Shown: positions 33,578 to 42,867, numbered from the stretch's first letter. The stretch is DNA of 47,244 nucleotides from Sorangium cellulosum (GCA_020720045.1 DYPH01000032.1:1-47244), one strand, 5' to 3'. Notes: a model not told the origin generated them from the letters alone. Translations and numbers: made by a program.

Positions 33578-34830
33578 TGCGGCACCTCCACGGACGCTCC
33601 GTCGCGGAGGCCCGACGGGATGTCGACGACGACGCGCTCATTTGGTGAGAGTCCCGACAGAATTTCCGTCGACGGGCCAAATGCCTCGCCGTGGGTGATC
33701 ATCCGCAAGCGGACGTGGGTCGCATCGACCACGTAGACACGATCCAAGGCTCCGAAGGACTGGACGGCGCTCGTCGGCACCACGAGCCGCCCGACGGAGC
33801 CGACGCGAAATCCAACGCGCGCAAAGGTGCCTGGGCGAAAAGCCCCTGCTTGTGGAGGGAGGTCAATCTTCACGAGGAGCGCGCGCGACGCGACGTCCAC
33901 GTTCGGCCCGATCTCCGAGATCTTTCCGACGATCGGTTTCGAGGCCTTCGTCCGTAGTCCCGACGAGGCGAGGTCGATGGAAGGCTTCTCGATCTCGATC
34001 TGCGCTTCGTCACCGACTTTCATCGCGTCGGCGTGCGACTCCTCCACGACCGCTTCGACGCGGAGCACCCCTTCGTCGCCGATGACGAGCAACGGCATCC
34101 CGGGCGTTGCCAGGGCCCCAGGATCGACGCGGCGTTCGAGAATGCGCCCCGCGAAAGGGGCGACAATCCCCGCGTATCCGAGCGTGGCGCTTGCTTCTCC
34201 AAGGGCGGCGCGCGCACCGTCGATGCTCGACCCAAGCGAGCGAAGCCGTGCCTCCGCCATGCGCTCCTGCGCTTCTGCGGCGTGCCAACGAGCCTCGGCG
34301 TCATCGAATTGCTGCTGAGGAATCGCGCCGTCTTTGAGCAATTGCGTCGCGCGGTCGTAGGACAACTTGGCGATCTTTGCGGCGGCGCGCGCCGAAGAGA
34401 CCCCCCCTTCCGCTTCGATTTTTCCTTCGTTCGACTGATCGAGGGCCGCACGTGCGCGGGAGACCTGCGCACGCACATCGTTCGCTTCTAGGTCGACCAG
34501 CGCCTGGCCGGCGGTCACTTGATCCCCGGCGTGAACGCGGACCGAGCGGACGTAGCCGACGGTCTTGCTCGTCAGAACGGTTGTGTTCGAGCCGCGTACG
34601 GTACCGCTGGCGCGATAGAGGACCGGGAGCGACTCCTCGTGGGCCACAGCAGTCGCGACCTTCGTCGCAGGGCCATCGCTCACCGGTAGCGGCGCGTGGT
34701 GCGAGCAAGCAGCGAGGGCCACAAGGGGCAGCACTCGCGCGAGCGCGGTGGAGGGGAGGCGCTTGCGGCCTGGGAAGGCGTCCCGGGACGTGGCCGGGGG
34801 ACGCCTGCGGACGGGGGCGAGTCGGTTCAT
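33574..34830 (-). CDS. RND periplasmic adaptor lipoprotein (418 aa)
   Basis: This is a membrane-fusion protein. A lipoprotein signal ends LVALAAC at Cys42, after an unusually long charged N-terminus. The barrel-sandwich half motif [25 protein letters not shown] is followed by a coiled-coil hairpin rich in Ala/Glu/Arg, then [22 protein letters not shown] (the second lipoyl half) and beta-barrel segments. It links the pump at 30320-33577 with an outer-membrane channel. The start at 34830 is the only Met before the signal, but the true start may be a later GTG. It is coupled to the pump gene by a 4-bp overlap. Confidence 0.9.
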   Translation of the reverse strand: MNRLAPVRRRPPATSRDAFPGRKRLPSTALARVLPLVALAACSHHAPLPVSDGPATKVATAVAHEESLPVLYRASGTVRGSNTTVLTSKTVGYVRSVRVHAGDQVTAGQALVDLEANDVRAQVSRARAALDQSNEGKIEAEGGVSSARAAAKIAKLSYDRATQLLKDGAIPQQQFDDAEARWHAAEAQERMAEARLRSLGSSIDGARAALGEASATLGYAGIVAPFAGRILERRVDPGALATPGMPLLVIGDEGVLRVEAVVEESHADAMKVGDEAQIEIEKPSIDLASSGLRTKASKPIVGKISEIGPNVDVASRALLVKIDLPPQAGAFRPGTFARVGFRVGSVGRLVVPTSAVQSFGALDRVYVVDATHVRLRMITHGEAFGPSTEILSGLSPNERVVVDIPSGLRDGASVEVPQ

Positions 34831-34976
34831 GGGGCGTCAGAGCCGAGCGGGGAGCGAAAGGGTTCGCCGCGGAGGAGCTTTTCGTTTTGTCGCTCGCGCC
34901 GCGAACCCTTTGGACTCGGCGCGGCTCTAAGTCTCCGTGCGCGACGGAGGACGTCGCCACGCCGGAGAAGGTCTTC
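34831..34976. promoter_or_regulatory. Divergent promoter region of the efflux system
   Basis: These 146 bases separate the adaptor gene (leftward) from the TolC-like gene (rightward) and must hold the promoters of both. I could not identify a specific operator. An AGGAG-type site precedes the rightward ATG. Confidence 0.5.
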
Positions 34977-36551
34977 ATGTCTCACAGCGGAGTTCTCAAT
35001 TCCCACGCCCGCGGCCCCGCGTCGGCCCACGTCATTGTGTGTCCTGTGGAAACCTGGCACCGCGCCCGGAGACTCCTGGCCGGTGCCGTTGGCCTCCTCG
35101 CGTTCGGGTCACCCGGCGTGGCATCGTCCCAGGAGGCAACGACAAGGACGGCAGCCGCGCCGAGCGGAGACTCGGCGAAACCGATCGCGCCGACGGTAGG
35201 CACTTTCCGCGAAGCTCTCGACGCGCTCTTCAACCATCCGGCGGGGCTCACCTCGGACGCAGCCGCAGCACGTTCGCGGATGCGGAGTTCGGAAGTCGCC
35301 GCGAAGCGCGCGGACGAGGCGGCCGCGCAAGCAGGCACGCGCGATGCCGCCCTTCGCTTCCTGCCGACGCTGGGCGCGCGCGGTTCCTACGCAAGGCTCT
35401 CCGACGTCGGCTCGCAAGCTCTTGGAGCGTTCGCCGCTGCCCCCGCATCGCCGCTCGGGCCGCTCACCCCCGGTGCGCCCCTGGTGAACCAGCCGCTAGC
35501 CTTCACCGTTCCGCGGGACATGTATTCGATTCAGGCAGACGTCTCGCTCCCGGTGTCCGACCTAGCTCTCCGGTTGGCGAGCAAATACGCTGGGGCGAAA
35601 CATTCGGCGCGGGCCGCGGAACTCACCACCCGCGCGACGGAACGGGCCGTCGCGGCGCAGGCACGGTTGACCTACTACGCGTGGATCGGCGCCGAAACGC
35701 GGAGGGTCGTCGCCGAGAGTTCGCTCGCACTCGCCCGTCAGCAGGCGGCCGATGTGGAAGCGCGGGCGCGCGCGGGCGAGCTTTCTGAGGCCGATGTGCT
35801 TCAGACGCGTTCGCGCGTTTCGGAGGTCGAACTGGCCGTCGAGCGTGCGCGGAACGCAGCGAACTCGAAAGCGGACGAACTCCGAACGACGCTTCATGGC
35901 CCGCCCGGCGAGTCCTATGAAATTGGCGAGACGCTCTGGACCGACGTTCCGCCTTTTCCCGGGCAAGCGGATTTGGAGGGGCTCGTGGCGGAGGCCATCC
36001 GCGAGCGACTCGAACTCCGCGCGCTGAGCGAGGGGGTGGCGCATGCGAAGTCGGAAGCCTTCGCCGCGCGCACTGGCGTGCTCCCACGCCTCGACCTGGT
36101 CGGGAGCGCCGTGTACGCCAACCCGAACACGCGCTACTTCCCCCTGCAGCCGACGTGGCACGCGACCTGGGCGGTCGGCGGCGCACTGAGCTGGAACAGT
36201 GGCGACGCGCTCTCCGGCGCCGCCGGTGGGGCCGCCGCAGGCGCGCAAGCATCCCACTTGGAAGCGGACCTGGATGCACTCCGCGATGCGGTTCGCGCGG
36301 AGGTCGTACGAGGCCACGAAGCGGTGCGGAACGCCGAAAGTGCCGTTACGTCGATGGACAAGAGCCTGGCGGCCGAGGAGGAGGTCTATCGGGTGCGAAG
36401 GGCGCTCTTTCGATCGGGGCAATCGTCGCTCGCCGACCTGAACGAGGCGGAGAATCGGCTCACGCGTACGCGGCTCGCGGCGGTCCAAGCCCGCATCGAC
36501 CTTCGGGTCGCGCGCGTGGCACTCTTGCATGCCGTCGGGCGCGACCGTTGA
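34977..36551 (+). CDS. TolC-family outer-membrane efflux channel (524 aa)
   Basis: The protein has a signal-like segment (RRLLAGAVGLLAFGSPGVASS), then two internally similar halves of long helices with beta strands, as in OEP/TolC proteins. Examples are TFREALDALFNHPAG, the ARAGELSEADVLQTRSRVSEVELAVERA segment in two parts, and FRSGQSSLADLNEAENRLTRTR near the end. The channel completes the tripartite efflux system with the divergent adaptor and pump. The ATG at 34977 has GGAGAAGG six bases upstream. A GTG nearer the signal is another option because 28 residues precede the hydrophobic core. It converges on a sigma factor gene 15 bases away. Confidence 0.85.
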   Translation: MSHSGVLNSHARGPASAHVIVCPVETWHRARRLLAGAVGLLAFGSPGVASSQEATTRTAAAPSGDSAKPIAPTVGTFREALDALFNHPAGLTSDAAAARSRMRSSEVAAKRADEAAAQAGTRDAALRFLPTLGARGSYARLSDVGSQALGAFAAAPASPLGPLTPGAPLVNQPLAFTVPRDMYSIQADVSLPVSDLALRLASKYAGAKHSARAAELTTRATERAVAAQARLTYYAWIGAETRRVVAESSLALARQQAADVEARARAGELSEADVLQTRSRVSEVELAVERARNAANSKADELRTTLHGPPGESYEIGETLWTDVPPFPGQADLEGLVAEAIRERLELRALSEGVAHAKSEAFAARTGVLPRLDLVGSAVYANPNTRYFPLQPTWHATWAVGGALSWNSGDALSGAAGGAAAGAQASHLEADLDALRDAVRAEVVRGHEAVRNAESAVTSMDKSLAAEEEVYRVRRALFRSGQSSLADLNEAENRLTRTRLAAVQARIDLRVARVALLHAVGRDR

Positions 36552-36566
36552 GCGGGCGCAGGCGGT

Positions 36567-37388
36567 CTACACGGCAGCGCCAGACGAGTTCCGCCAAGAC
36601 GCCATCGCGCGCTTGATCGCGGCGTGGACGGACCGGGGGACCGCTTCGGCGCGCGCCTGCCGACACGCGAGGAGGGCGTCTTTGAGGGCGTCGCAGGCGG
36701 CACGGCATTCGCCACACTCCGCCAGGTGGGCTTCCATGGCGCGGCAATCGCTGCGACGGAGGTCCCCTTCGAGCTTCCTCGACCACATTGAAAGAATGTC
36801 GGCGCACCCCGCGGTAGCGTCATCGCGGTCGCCGACGCTCTCCAGGACCGGCAGGACCGGCAGGAGCGCAAAGCGAAGAGCGACGCGGGCGCGGTGAAGG
36901 CGGCTCTTCAGCGCGTCGACGGAGATTCCGAGGATTTCCGCGGCGTCAGGCGCGGAAAGGCCCTCGATGTCTCGCAGCTGGATCACGTCGCGATGTTCGC
37001 TCGAGAGGCTCCGGAGACCTCTCGCGAGGGCGTCCGCGACTTCGCCAAACGCCGCGGAGTCCTCCGGCGACGGGGCACTGTCCGCGAAGTCCGCGAGGAC
37101 GTCTTCGCGGAGTGCTGGGGCGTTCCGCTTCCCCCGCCGACGGCGTCCGCAGGCGCTCCTCGTCAGCGCAAATACCCAACTTGAGTAGCTCGATCGCCCC
37201 TCGAAAGCGCCGAAATGCTCCGAGATGGTGATGAGCGTGTCTTGAACGACGTCTTCGGCGTCATGGACATCACCGCACATCCGGCGCGCGAACCGAAAGA
37301 TGGAGGGGGCCGAGTGCGCGAGGAGAACTCCGACGGCCGCCGCGTCCCCTTCGCGTGCACGGCGGACGAACTCTGCGCTGTCATCCAT
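36567..37388 (-). CDS. ECF sigma factor with fused zinc-finger region (273 aa)
   Basis: Region 2 (FRFARRMCGDVHDAEDVVQDTLITI in two parts) and region 4 (EGLSAPDAAEILGISVDALKSRLHRAR) are clear. After them, the last 70 residues contain CRAMEAHLAECGECRAACDAL, a His/Cys pattern like the zinc-finger anti-sigma (zf-HC2) domain that normally sits in a separate protein. A factor with its own inhibitor-like domain could sense redox or metals through that zinc site; this is inference. The start is the ATG at 37388 (MDDSAEF); upstream frame is open but looks non-coding. The gene converges on the efflux channel gene, and a regulatory link with the efflux system is possible. Confidence 0.85.
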   Translation of the reverse strand: MDDSAEFVRRAREGDAAAVGVLLAHSAPSIFRFARRMCGDVHDAEDVVQDTLITISEHFGAFEGRSSYSSWVFALTRSACGRRRRGKRNAPALREDVLADFADSAPSPEDSAAFGEVADALARGLRSLSSEHRDVIQLRDIEGLSAPDAAEILGISVDALKSRLHRARVALRFALLPVLPVLESVGDRDDATAGCADILSMWSRKLEGDLRRSDCRAMEAHLAECGECRAACDALKDALLACRQARAEAVPRSVHAAIKRAMASWRNSSGAAV

Positions 37389-37860
37389 GCTCGGAGACTC
37401 CGCCTTTATGCGTCGCGGCGCGACTCGCCCTCCTGCCGCGCGCCGACCGCGGCGCTTGCTCGCCCTCGGTGATGTGGGGCCGGGCTCCTGGCTGACAAAA
37501 CGCCGCAAGCAACGGCGCGAAAGCGCGCGCAAGGTCTCGTGTTCTCATCGGGGTCTAGTCAGCAACGTCCAGGCCGACCGCCTGCGCGGCGAAAGTGGGC
37601 TCGTGCGCCGGCGGGCGTTTCAGTGTTCGTTTCATGGGCGTTTCACGGGAGCGCAAAGCGTTCCGATTGCTTCGAAAGCCGCGCTGGCCCTCACGGTTTC
37701 CGGGGACGTCCCCGTCGGAATCGGGCATTCTCCTTGGACTCGCTTTCGGCGAGCCACGTCTCGGAGGTCCTAGGCCGCAGGGGGCAACCTGGTCGAAAAC
37801 GAAGCGGCTCCGCCGCCCAGCCACGCACGCCCGCGGACGAGGAATCCCTCTCCGCGGGCT
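37389..37860. other. Upstream region of the sigma gene, no gene recognised
   Basis: Several frames are open but their composition looks non-coding and no family was recognised. The sigma factor promoter should lie in the left part. Confidence 0.4.
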
Positions 37861-38275
37861 TTTTCACGCGTTCCGCGGCACCGGGAACGCCGTCCGCGGC
37901 ACCGGGAACGCCGTCCGCGGGGGTGGAAACGGCTTCCGCGGAGGAAGGCACCGCGCCCGCGGCCCGCGGAAAGGCTCTCGACGGCCGCGGAGACGAATTC
38001 TCGACCGCGGAAGGCGTGCCGAGGTCCGCGGAAAGGTTTCTGATCTCCGCGGAAAGGCCCCCAACCTCCGCGTACGCGCTTCACAGGTCCGCGGAAAGGC
38101 TTCCGAGGTGCGCGGAAAGCATTCCGAGCGCCGCGGAAAGCGTGCCGAGGTCCGCGGACGCAGTTCACAGGTCCGCGAGAAGCTCTCCGACTGCCGCGAA
38201 AAAGCTTCCGAGGTCCGCGGAAAGGCTTTCCACGTTCGCGGAACCACTTCCGGGCGCCGCGGACGCTAAACTCTC
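37861..38275. repeat. 21-bp degenerate tandem array
   Basis: CCGCGG or a close variant recurs about every 21 bases for roughly 400 bases; the best units read TCCGCGGAAAGGCTTCCGAG. Units are most regular from about 38090 to 38275 and at 37872-37935. Because 21 is a multiple of three, several frames are open on both strands and would code seven-residue repeats (for example SAERLPR on the plus strand). I found no start site or conserved domain, so it is listed as a repeat. It ends inside the 3' end of the gene at 38266-38634. Confidence 0.75.
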
Positions 38276-38634
38276 GCGAGCAGCTTCGCGGTGATCATCT
38301 TGCCGGCGAACTCGATGCCGTTCTGCGCCAACATGCGCGACTGCTTGTCCACGTCGGGAAAGTGGACCTTCCCCGAAGCGACCCAAATCCAGGCGTGCAC
38401 CCGTTTGCCGTTCTTCAGGTGGCCTTTGAGGTGCCCGAGCGCCGCTTGGCGCTTCTTGATCACGGTACGAATCGCCTCTTCGAAATAGTCGCGATGCCCC
38501 TTTTCGACCGCTTGAATCCCGTCACGAACCAATGGAACAAGGTGCGAGTTCGGCACCAAGGCGGCGCGCAGCGGGGTCGTGGCGGTGGGCCCACTTTGAC
38601 CGCCTTTCTTGACCTTGATATTCCCCTTTGTCAC
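38266..38634 (-). CDS. Small basic protein coupled to an ATPase (122 aa)
   Basis: The family is not recognised. It is rich in Lys and His, with a helical middle (HRDYFEEAIRTVIKKRQAAL) and a likely beta hairpin (KRVHAWIWVASGKVHFPD). The ATG overlaps the stop of the ATPase gene (ATGA at 38631-38634), so it probably works with that protein. Pairs of an OLD/RecF-type ATPase and a small basic protein occur in defence loci, where the small protein may be the effector. Nothing in this sequence identifies an active site. The 3' end borders a 21-bp repeat array. Confidence 0.65.
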   Translation of the reverse strand: MTKGNIKVKKGGQSGPTATTPLRAALVPNSHLVPLVRDGIQAVEKGHRDYFEEAIRTVIKKRQAALGHLKGHLKNGKRVHAWIWVASGKVHFPDVDKQSRMLAQNGIEFAGKMITAKLLARV

Positions 38635-39772
38635 GGTGCCTCATTGGCCGCGCGACGGACGGCATCACTGAACTTCGACGTAAACCCGGTGAGCCCACCC
38701 CAGCCGGCCATCCCCTCGTCGTCAGCCCCGGGATCGAGCGCGGAGATGTCCTGGGCGGTCACCTTGTCGTTGGCGCCAAAGGCCATCAGGTAGGTCTTGT
38801 ATTCCTTCGTCAGCGCCGCCTCGGCGACGGCCTTCATCGAATCGCCCTTCACGTCGAAGGCCGCCGAGAGGCGCCTTGCTTTCGCCCCGAACTCCTTCAG
38901 CCGCTGGAGCATCCAGACCGCGCTCACGACGTGCGGCGAGTGCGTCGACAAGACAACCCGGTAGCCGCGCCAAAGGAGGTCGAGCACAAGCAGCAGGAAA
39001 GCCGTAATTGCTTGCGGGTGGAGCCCCATTTCAGGCTCTTCGATCACCACCCAGTCAATACTCTCATCCTTGAGGAGCTTTCGTGCAGGGAGCAGGTGAT
39101 ACAGGCTCAGGAGGAGCGGCGTAAATTCACGCTGACCGGCGGTCCAGGTCATAAACGGCAGCTTCGCTTCCCCGTTTTCCCCGTGCGTGAGCTTCAGCTT
39201 CTTCGCGTGGTTTTGAGCGTCTTCCATCCCGATGGTGCCACCGTGAAAGATCGCGTCGTTGATGCGCTCCCGGTAGGCCTTCTTCAGGATTCGGTCGCGG
39301 GGAAAGAGCTTCTCCACCACTTGTTCGTCTCGTCCCGGCGAAACGCCGGATCCGAGAACTTGTTCGCTCAACAGGTCGAACAGTCGCTGGCTAAAGATGC
39401 GCGCAACAACGGGGGTCTCCGCGGTGATCTTTTGGAAGGGGAGCGCCCAGCCATCAGGGATTGTGCGAGATCGATCGGCTTCCCCTCCCAGGTGATCGCG
39501 CTCTCCCCTTCGCGCCAAGCGCTCATCATGCCGACGCCGAAAACGAGGTCGACGAGGACCGGTGCCGTCTCAACCCCTTGTCCGGAATCCCGCAGCGCCT
39601 TCACGATCTGCGGGCCATCGAGGGCCGTCTTCAGCCACTGAAGGACGAGGCTCTTGCCGGTCCCCTGAGCGCCAACAAGGACCGTCAAGTCGCCGAAGGC
39701 GAGTTCCGCGCGCTCGATCTGCGCGAAGTTCTCGACGAGGAGCGTAGGGAGCTTGGCCGGGCGTTTCCGCAT
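38631..39772 (-). pseudogene. AAA ATPase with apparent frameshift
   Basis: The N-terminal part (from 39772) has Walker A GAQGTGKS. The C-terminal part, in another frame, has the AGQREFTP signature, Walker B WVVIEEPEMGLHP and switch STHSPHVV. The frames join near 39455 if one C is added to a CCC run (minus strand), giving AQSPDGWALPFQK. It is a COG4637-like ATPase of about 380 residues. An in-frame start at 39946 is also possible but adds a low-complexity stretch. A family B palindrome lies inside the coding region at 39323-39359. The frameshift could be a sequencing error; if real, the gene is inactive. Confidence 0.7.
39323..39359. repeat. Family B palindrome inside the ATPase gene
   Basis: The stem is TCTCG-GAT-CCGGCG / CGCCGG-GA-CGAGA when read on the minus strand. 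It is translated in frame as about 12 residues (VLGSGVSPGRDE). The orientation is opposite to the elements inside the genes at 41698 and 43447. Confidence 0.85.
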
Positions 39773-40063
39773 CCCTGAACGCCTACCAGAACTGTCCGCG
39801 GGGCGGCGGTCGACGCAGTGCCACTCCGCCCCCTTTTTCCCGCCCTTGTTCTTCTCGACCGGTGCTTCGGTCTCGTCCTCGTCGACCCGCGACTCGATGG
39901 CCCCAAGGACGGGGAGCGCCCCGAAGCGCCCGTTCAAATAGGACATTGCGAGCGTTCCGCGGGGGCGCAATCCCGAGCCCTGCGATGCCGATGCTCCGGG
40001 CCCTTCCGCCCCCAGGAAGCAGGACTCGACGGTCGGCGTTTTTGGGAGGAGGTATTCCGATCC

Positions 40064-40190
40064 ATGCATCGCTCCGTCCGCGCCCACGCCGCTTTTTTCC
40101 TTCTTCTCCCGATCGCTGCCTGCCGGGGGAAGGAGGCTCCGACCGCTGCGCCTAGTCCGTCCGCCGCCGCCAGCGTGACGTCGGCTGCGA
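40064..40190 (+). pseudogene. Truncated lipoprotein gene (5' end only)
   Basis: GGGAGGAGG precedes an ATG at 40064. The product begins MHRSVRAHAAFFLLLPIAAC, a clear lipoprotein signal, followed by an Ala/Ser/Pro/Thr-rich linker. The frame then runs antisense into the end of a hydrolase gene, so the mature domain is missing. The break is at about 40180-40200. Confidence 0.6.
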
Positions 40191-40697
40191 CGGCGTCCGG
40201 ATCCGAGGTCTCCCGCCACCGCGCGAGCTTGAAGCGGAGCCACTCGGGGCCGAGCCGATCGCCAAGCATGAAGGCGAGCGCGCGTGCCCGCTGGGTGTCG
40301 TCGCCACGGGCTACCTCCTGGAGGCGGGCGTGGGTCGCCGCGTCGTAGCCGAAGCCCTTCGGCGGCGGCGGCGTCGTGAGGACGACCCGTTCCACGCGGG
40401 CGGCGCTTGTCTGCGCGAGGTGGAGCGCGACGATCGTGCTCATCGAGTGGCCAACGACGGAAAAGCGCCCCCATCCGAGCCGGTCGCCGCGAGCACATCG
40501 CCAGCCGCCTCTTCCACGGTAAATGTTGCAGCCCCGCCGTCTCTCGCAGCGCCGTAGCCGCGGAGATCGACAAAGGCCCACGTGAAGGTCTCCGTGTCCA
40601 AGTAGGGGCGCGCAGGGGCCCAGGTGGAGGTGTCACACAGCCAATCGTGGAGCACGACCACGCGACGGGGCCCGATCCCCAAGAGGTTCGTCTGCAT
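40186..40697 (-). pseudogene. Alpha/beta hydrolase, truncated and frameshifted
   Basis: The product starts MQTNLLGIGPRRVVVLHDWL and contains FVDLRGYGAARD. The nucleophile elbow VVGHSM and LTTPPPPKGFGYD follow in another frame. One extra G in the run at about 40467-40471 would join the frames. The protein stops matching after WRETSDPDAVA, so the catalytic His region is missing; the sequence beyond belongs to a lipoprotein gene on the other strand. Even without the frameshift the enzyme would be incomplete. Confidence 0.65.
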
Positions 40698-40744
40698 CGG
40701 CCGACCATCGCGCGATCGCCGCGCCCGGCGCCAGCGAGAAGCGG

Positions 40745-41665
40745 ATGCGCCCGGCGTCTCTCTTTGCTTCCGTCGCCCCGATCCTGTTCCTCGCCTGCGC
40801 GCCGGCGGCCCCTTCCGGCGGGCCCCGACCGGCGCCGACGGCGGTGACTGTTGCGGCGACGGCGCCGACGGCGACCGCAAACCGCGCGCTGGAACCGACG
40901 GCCCCGGCAGCACCGCCGGTGGCGGCTCGCCAGGCGGTCCTCGATGCGGCCTGCGCGAATCGCCCGAGCGAAGCCGCCGATCGCGCCATCCACGAGGACC
41001 TCTGCGCCCACTTCGACGAGGACGACGCCACGCCGCTCCGAAGACGCGCCTTTGCGTTCGTCTCGGCCCACCCCGACTCCGACGAGGCGGCGTTCGTCTA
41101 CGTCTACTTTGCGGAAACCTTTCGCCGGGAAGCGGCGAAGGATCCCTCCAAGCGGGAGCTCGCCGTGACCGCCTACGAGGCGGTCCTCGATCGCTCCTCC
41201 CCCTTCGAGAGCTACGCCCACCTCGCCCTCGCCCAAGTCGCGACCGAGGCGGGGAAGGCCGACGACGCAACAAACGCGTCCGTCCGCGAAGCGGGAGACG
41301 GCGCGGAGTTCTCGGCAAACGCGTTCAAGCACTACGGCCTCAGCCTCCGGACGCGGGGCGGCTGGGCGGTGGCGGAGGTATCGACGGAGGCGATCACCGG
41401 CCTCGGAGAGCTCTGGGCGAAGCACCGAAAGAGCCGCGACTTCGGGACGTTCCTCACAGTGCACGCCTTCCTACCCTGGCAGGGGATCGGCGTCGTCGGC
41501 GGGTACATGAAGGCGGGCGACCCGACCTCCGCCCGCGCGGTGCTCCGGACGATCCTCGAACGGACCGAGCGCGCCGAGGGCTGCGAGCTCCTGCGCCCCC
41601 TCGCCGCCAAGCTCGCCGACCCGGCCGATCCCCTCGACGCGGCACTTCATCGCGCGTGCCCGTAG
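40745..41665 (+). CDS. Lipoprotein with helical repeat domain (306 aa)
   Basis: The signal peptide ends FLACAPAA (likely Cys18), followed by a Pro/Thr/Ala linker. The remaining 240 residues are a series of helix pairs resembling tetratricopeptide repeats (for example AFAFVSAHPDSDEAAFVYVYFAETF and later YAHLALAQVATEAGKADDA). Such repeats bind other proteins; the partner is unknown. The gene is divergent from the broken hydrolase with a 47-base gap. It ends 32 bases before the convergent DUF6882-like gene. Confidence 0.75.
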   Translation: MRPASLFASVAPILFLACAPAAPSGGPRPAPTAVTVAATAPTATANRALEPTAPAAPPVAARQAVLDAACANRPSEAADRAIHEDLCAHFDEDDATPLRRRAFAFVSAHPDSDEAAFVYVYFAETFRREAAKDPSKRELAVTAYEAVLDRSSPFESYAHLALAQVATEAGKADDATNASVREAGDGAEFSANAFKHYGLSLRTRGGWAVAEVSTEAITGLGELWAKHRKSRDFGTFLTVHAFLPWQGIGVVGGYMKAGDPTSARAVLRTILERTERAEGCELLRPLAAKLADPADPLDAALHRACP

Positions 41666-41697
41666 CCGAAAGCGACGCAAGCACGCACGTTTGCAGG

Positions 41698-42417
41698 TCA
41701 ATTCCCGTTGGCCGTCAGGGAGACCTCCGCAATCCGCCCGTGACCGTCGTAGCGCACGACAAAGCCACCGTCGCTGCGCGTGCCGCTCATCGAGGACGGA
41801 GTCTCGGTAACCGCGAACCCCAGTCGTTCCGCAAACCGGCGTGTGCAACGCGTTCTCCGATCCGGCGTCTCGCCGGGCGGAGACAAACGCCTCGGGTCGC
41901 CCACCGTCACCGATGGAAGATCGAGAAGAATGCCCGGAAAATAGGCGAGCGGGAGCTGTTGGACGTCGAGACGGAGGCTCGTGAGGAGCAAGAAGGCGGC
42001 GCCACCGTCGTAGCCCCCCACAAACACCGGATGGCCGCCGGCAAGCTCGCCCGACACATAGGCGAGCTCGTTCGGGTTCACCCAGCCCGCGGCGATCGAG
42101 GCCTCGGCGAAGACCGCTTGCCCCGGTTGGGCGCCGCGTGCGCGCAGCGCGTTTGCGACGGTGAGGGAGTTTGTCCAGCCGTCGGAACCGGGGTTCGCCC
42201 ACGCCCAAAGAAACGTCCCGGATTGCATCGAAAACGTCCCGAGGATCTGCGCGCGATACGTCGTCGTGCCGAGCTCGAGTTCACCGCGCTCAAGATCGGC
42301 GTTCCACGGCTTTCCGTCGCGCACATCTTCGAGCATTCGTGCCCGCGCTCTTCCGACTAACACGTGCTCGATGACGTCAGCCTCGTAGGCGCTCAAGTCC
42401 AGTTTTGCATCGCTCAT
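41698..42417 (-). CDS. DUF6882-like protein with an internal palindrome (239 aa)
   Basis: The central part WNADLERGELELG, QILGTFSMQSGTFLWAWAN and ANALRARGAQ follows the DUF6882 pattern, a family of small cytoplasmic proteins often near polymorphic-toxin immunity genes. Residues about 177-189 (LSPPGETPDRRT) are coded by a family B repeat. That insert probably adds a surface loop before the last strands (GFVVRYDGHGRIAEVSL). The start is the ATG at 42417. Function is unknown; the neighbourhood suggests immunity or stress. Confidence 0.75.
   Translation of the reverse strand: MSDAKLDLSAYEADVIEHVLVGRARARMLEDVRDGKPWNADLERGELELGTTTYRAQILGTFSMQSGTFLWAWANPGSDGWTNSLTVANALRARGAQPGQAVFAEASIAAGWVNPNELAYVSGELAGGHPVFVGGYDGGAAFLLLTSLRLDVQQLPLAYFPGILLDLPSVTVGDPRRLSPPGETPDRRTRCTRRFAERLGFAVTETPSSMSGTRSDGGFVVRYDGHGRIAEVSLTANGN
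41852..41888. repeat. Family B palindrome inside the DUF6882-like gene
   Basis: GTTCTCCGATCCGGCG then TCT and CGCCGGGCGGAGACAAAC. The basal stem is CTCCG/CGGAG. It is read in a different frame from the copy in the gene at 43447. Confidence 0.9.
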
Positions 42418-42462
42418 GGAGGCTAGGAGCTACCAGAAACGTCCCCTCGGCGAAGCCGCTGA

Positions 42463-42831
42463 CTACCGGGCATCCGGTGCGGCATCGCCCGATTCGGCAT
42501 CCGTCGCCGTGGCCGCATCGCCCGATTCACCGTCATTTGCGGCATCGGTCGGACCACCGTCGGCGCCGCCAACGCCGCCATCCGGGATCGCAAGCGCCGC
42601 TGCGTCCTGTCCGACGGACGCGTCGTAGGGGCTCGCTCCATAGAAGGCGATGGAAGACTCTTCCATGCACGCCCCTGCGCCGATCGCCGCCGTGGCGACG
42701 AGCGCATGAAGGCGGAAAAGGGGCCGCTCCAGCGGCGCGTGGACGACGGAATCGCCACAAAACGGGCAGGAAATCTCGGTTTGAGCGGACGTGCGGACGT
42801 AACGGCAGCAGCGAAGGCAGCGGGAAAGCAT
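42463..42831 (-). CDS. Zinc-ribbon membrane or lipoprotein with acidic tail (122 aa)
   Basis: The order is a zinc ribbon (CLRCCRYVR then CPFCGDSV), a hydrophobic helix (LHALVATAAIGAGAC), and a low-complexity tail rich in Ala, Asp and Gly. The same layout is frequent in Polyangia, where it is annotated as hypothetical. The ribbon is probably cytoplasmic and the tail periplasmic. No partner is evident. The start is the ATG at 42831. The tail contains short internal repeats (GDAATATDAESGDAA). Confidence 0.7.
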   Translation of the reverse strand: MLSRCLRCCRYVRTSAQTEISCPFCGDSVVHAPLERPLFRLHALVATAAIGAGACMEESSIAFYGASPYDASVGQDAAALAIPDGGVGGADGGPTDAANDGESGDAATATDAESGDAAPDAR

Positions 42832-42867
42832 TGAACTAGGGTAGCCGAAGAGCGCCGTTGGGCACGT

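Noticed and set aside
37539-38294. Heptad-repeat protein on the plus strand
   Set aside because: Composition upstream of the repeat looks non-coding, no start site is evident and the minus strand is also open.
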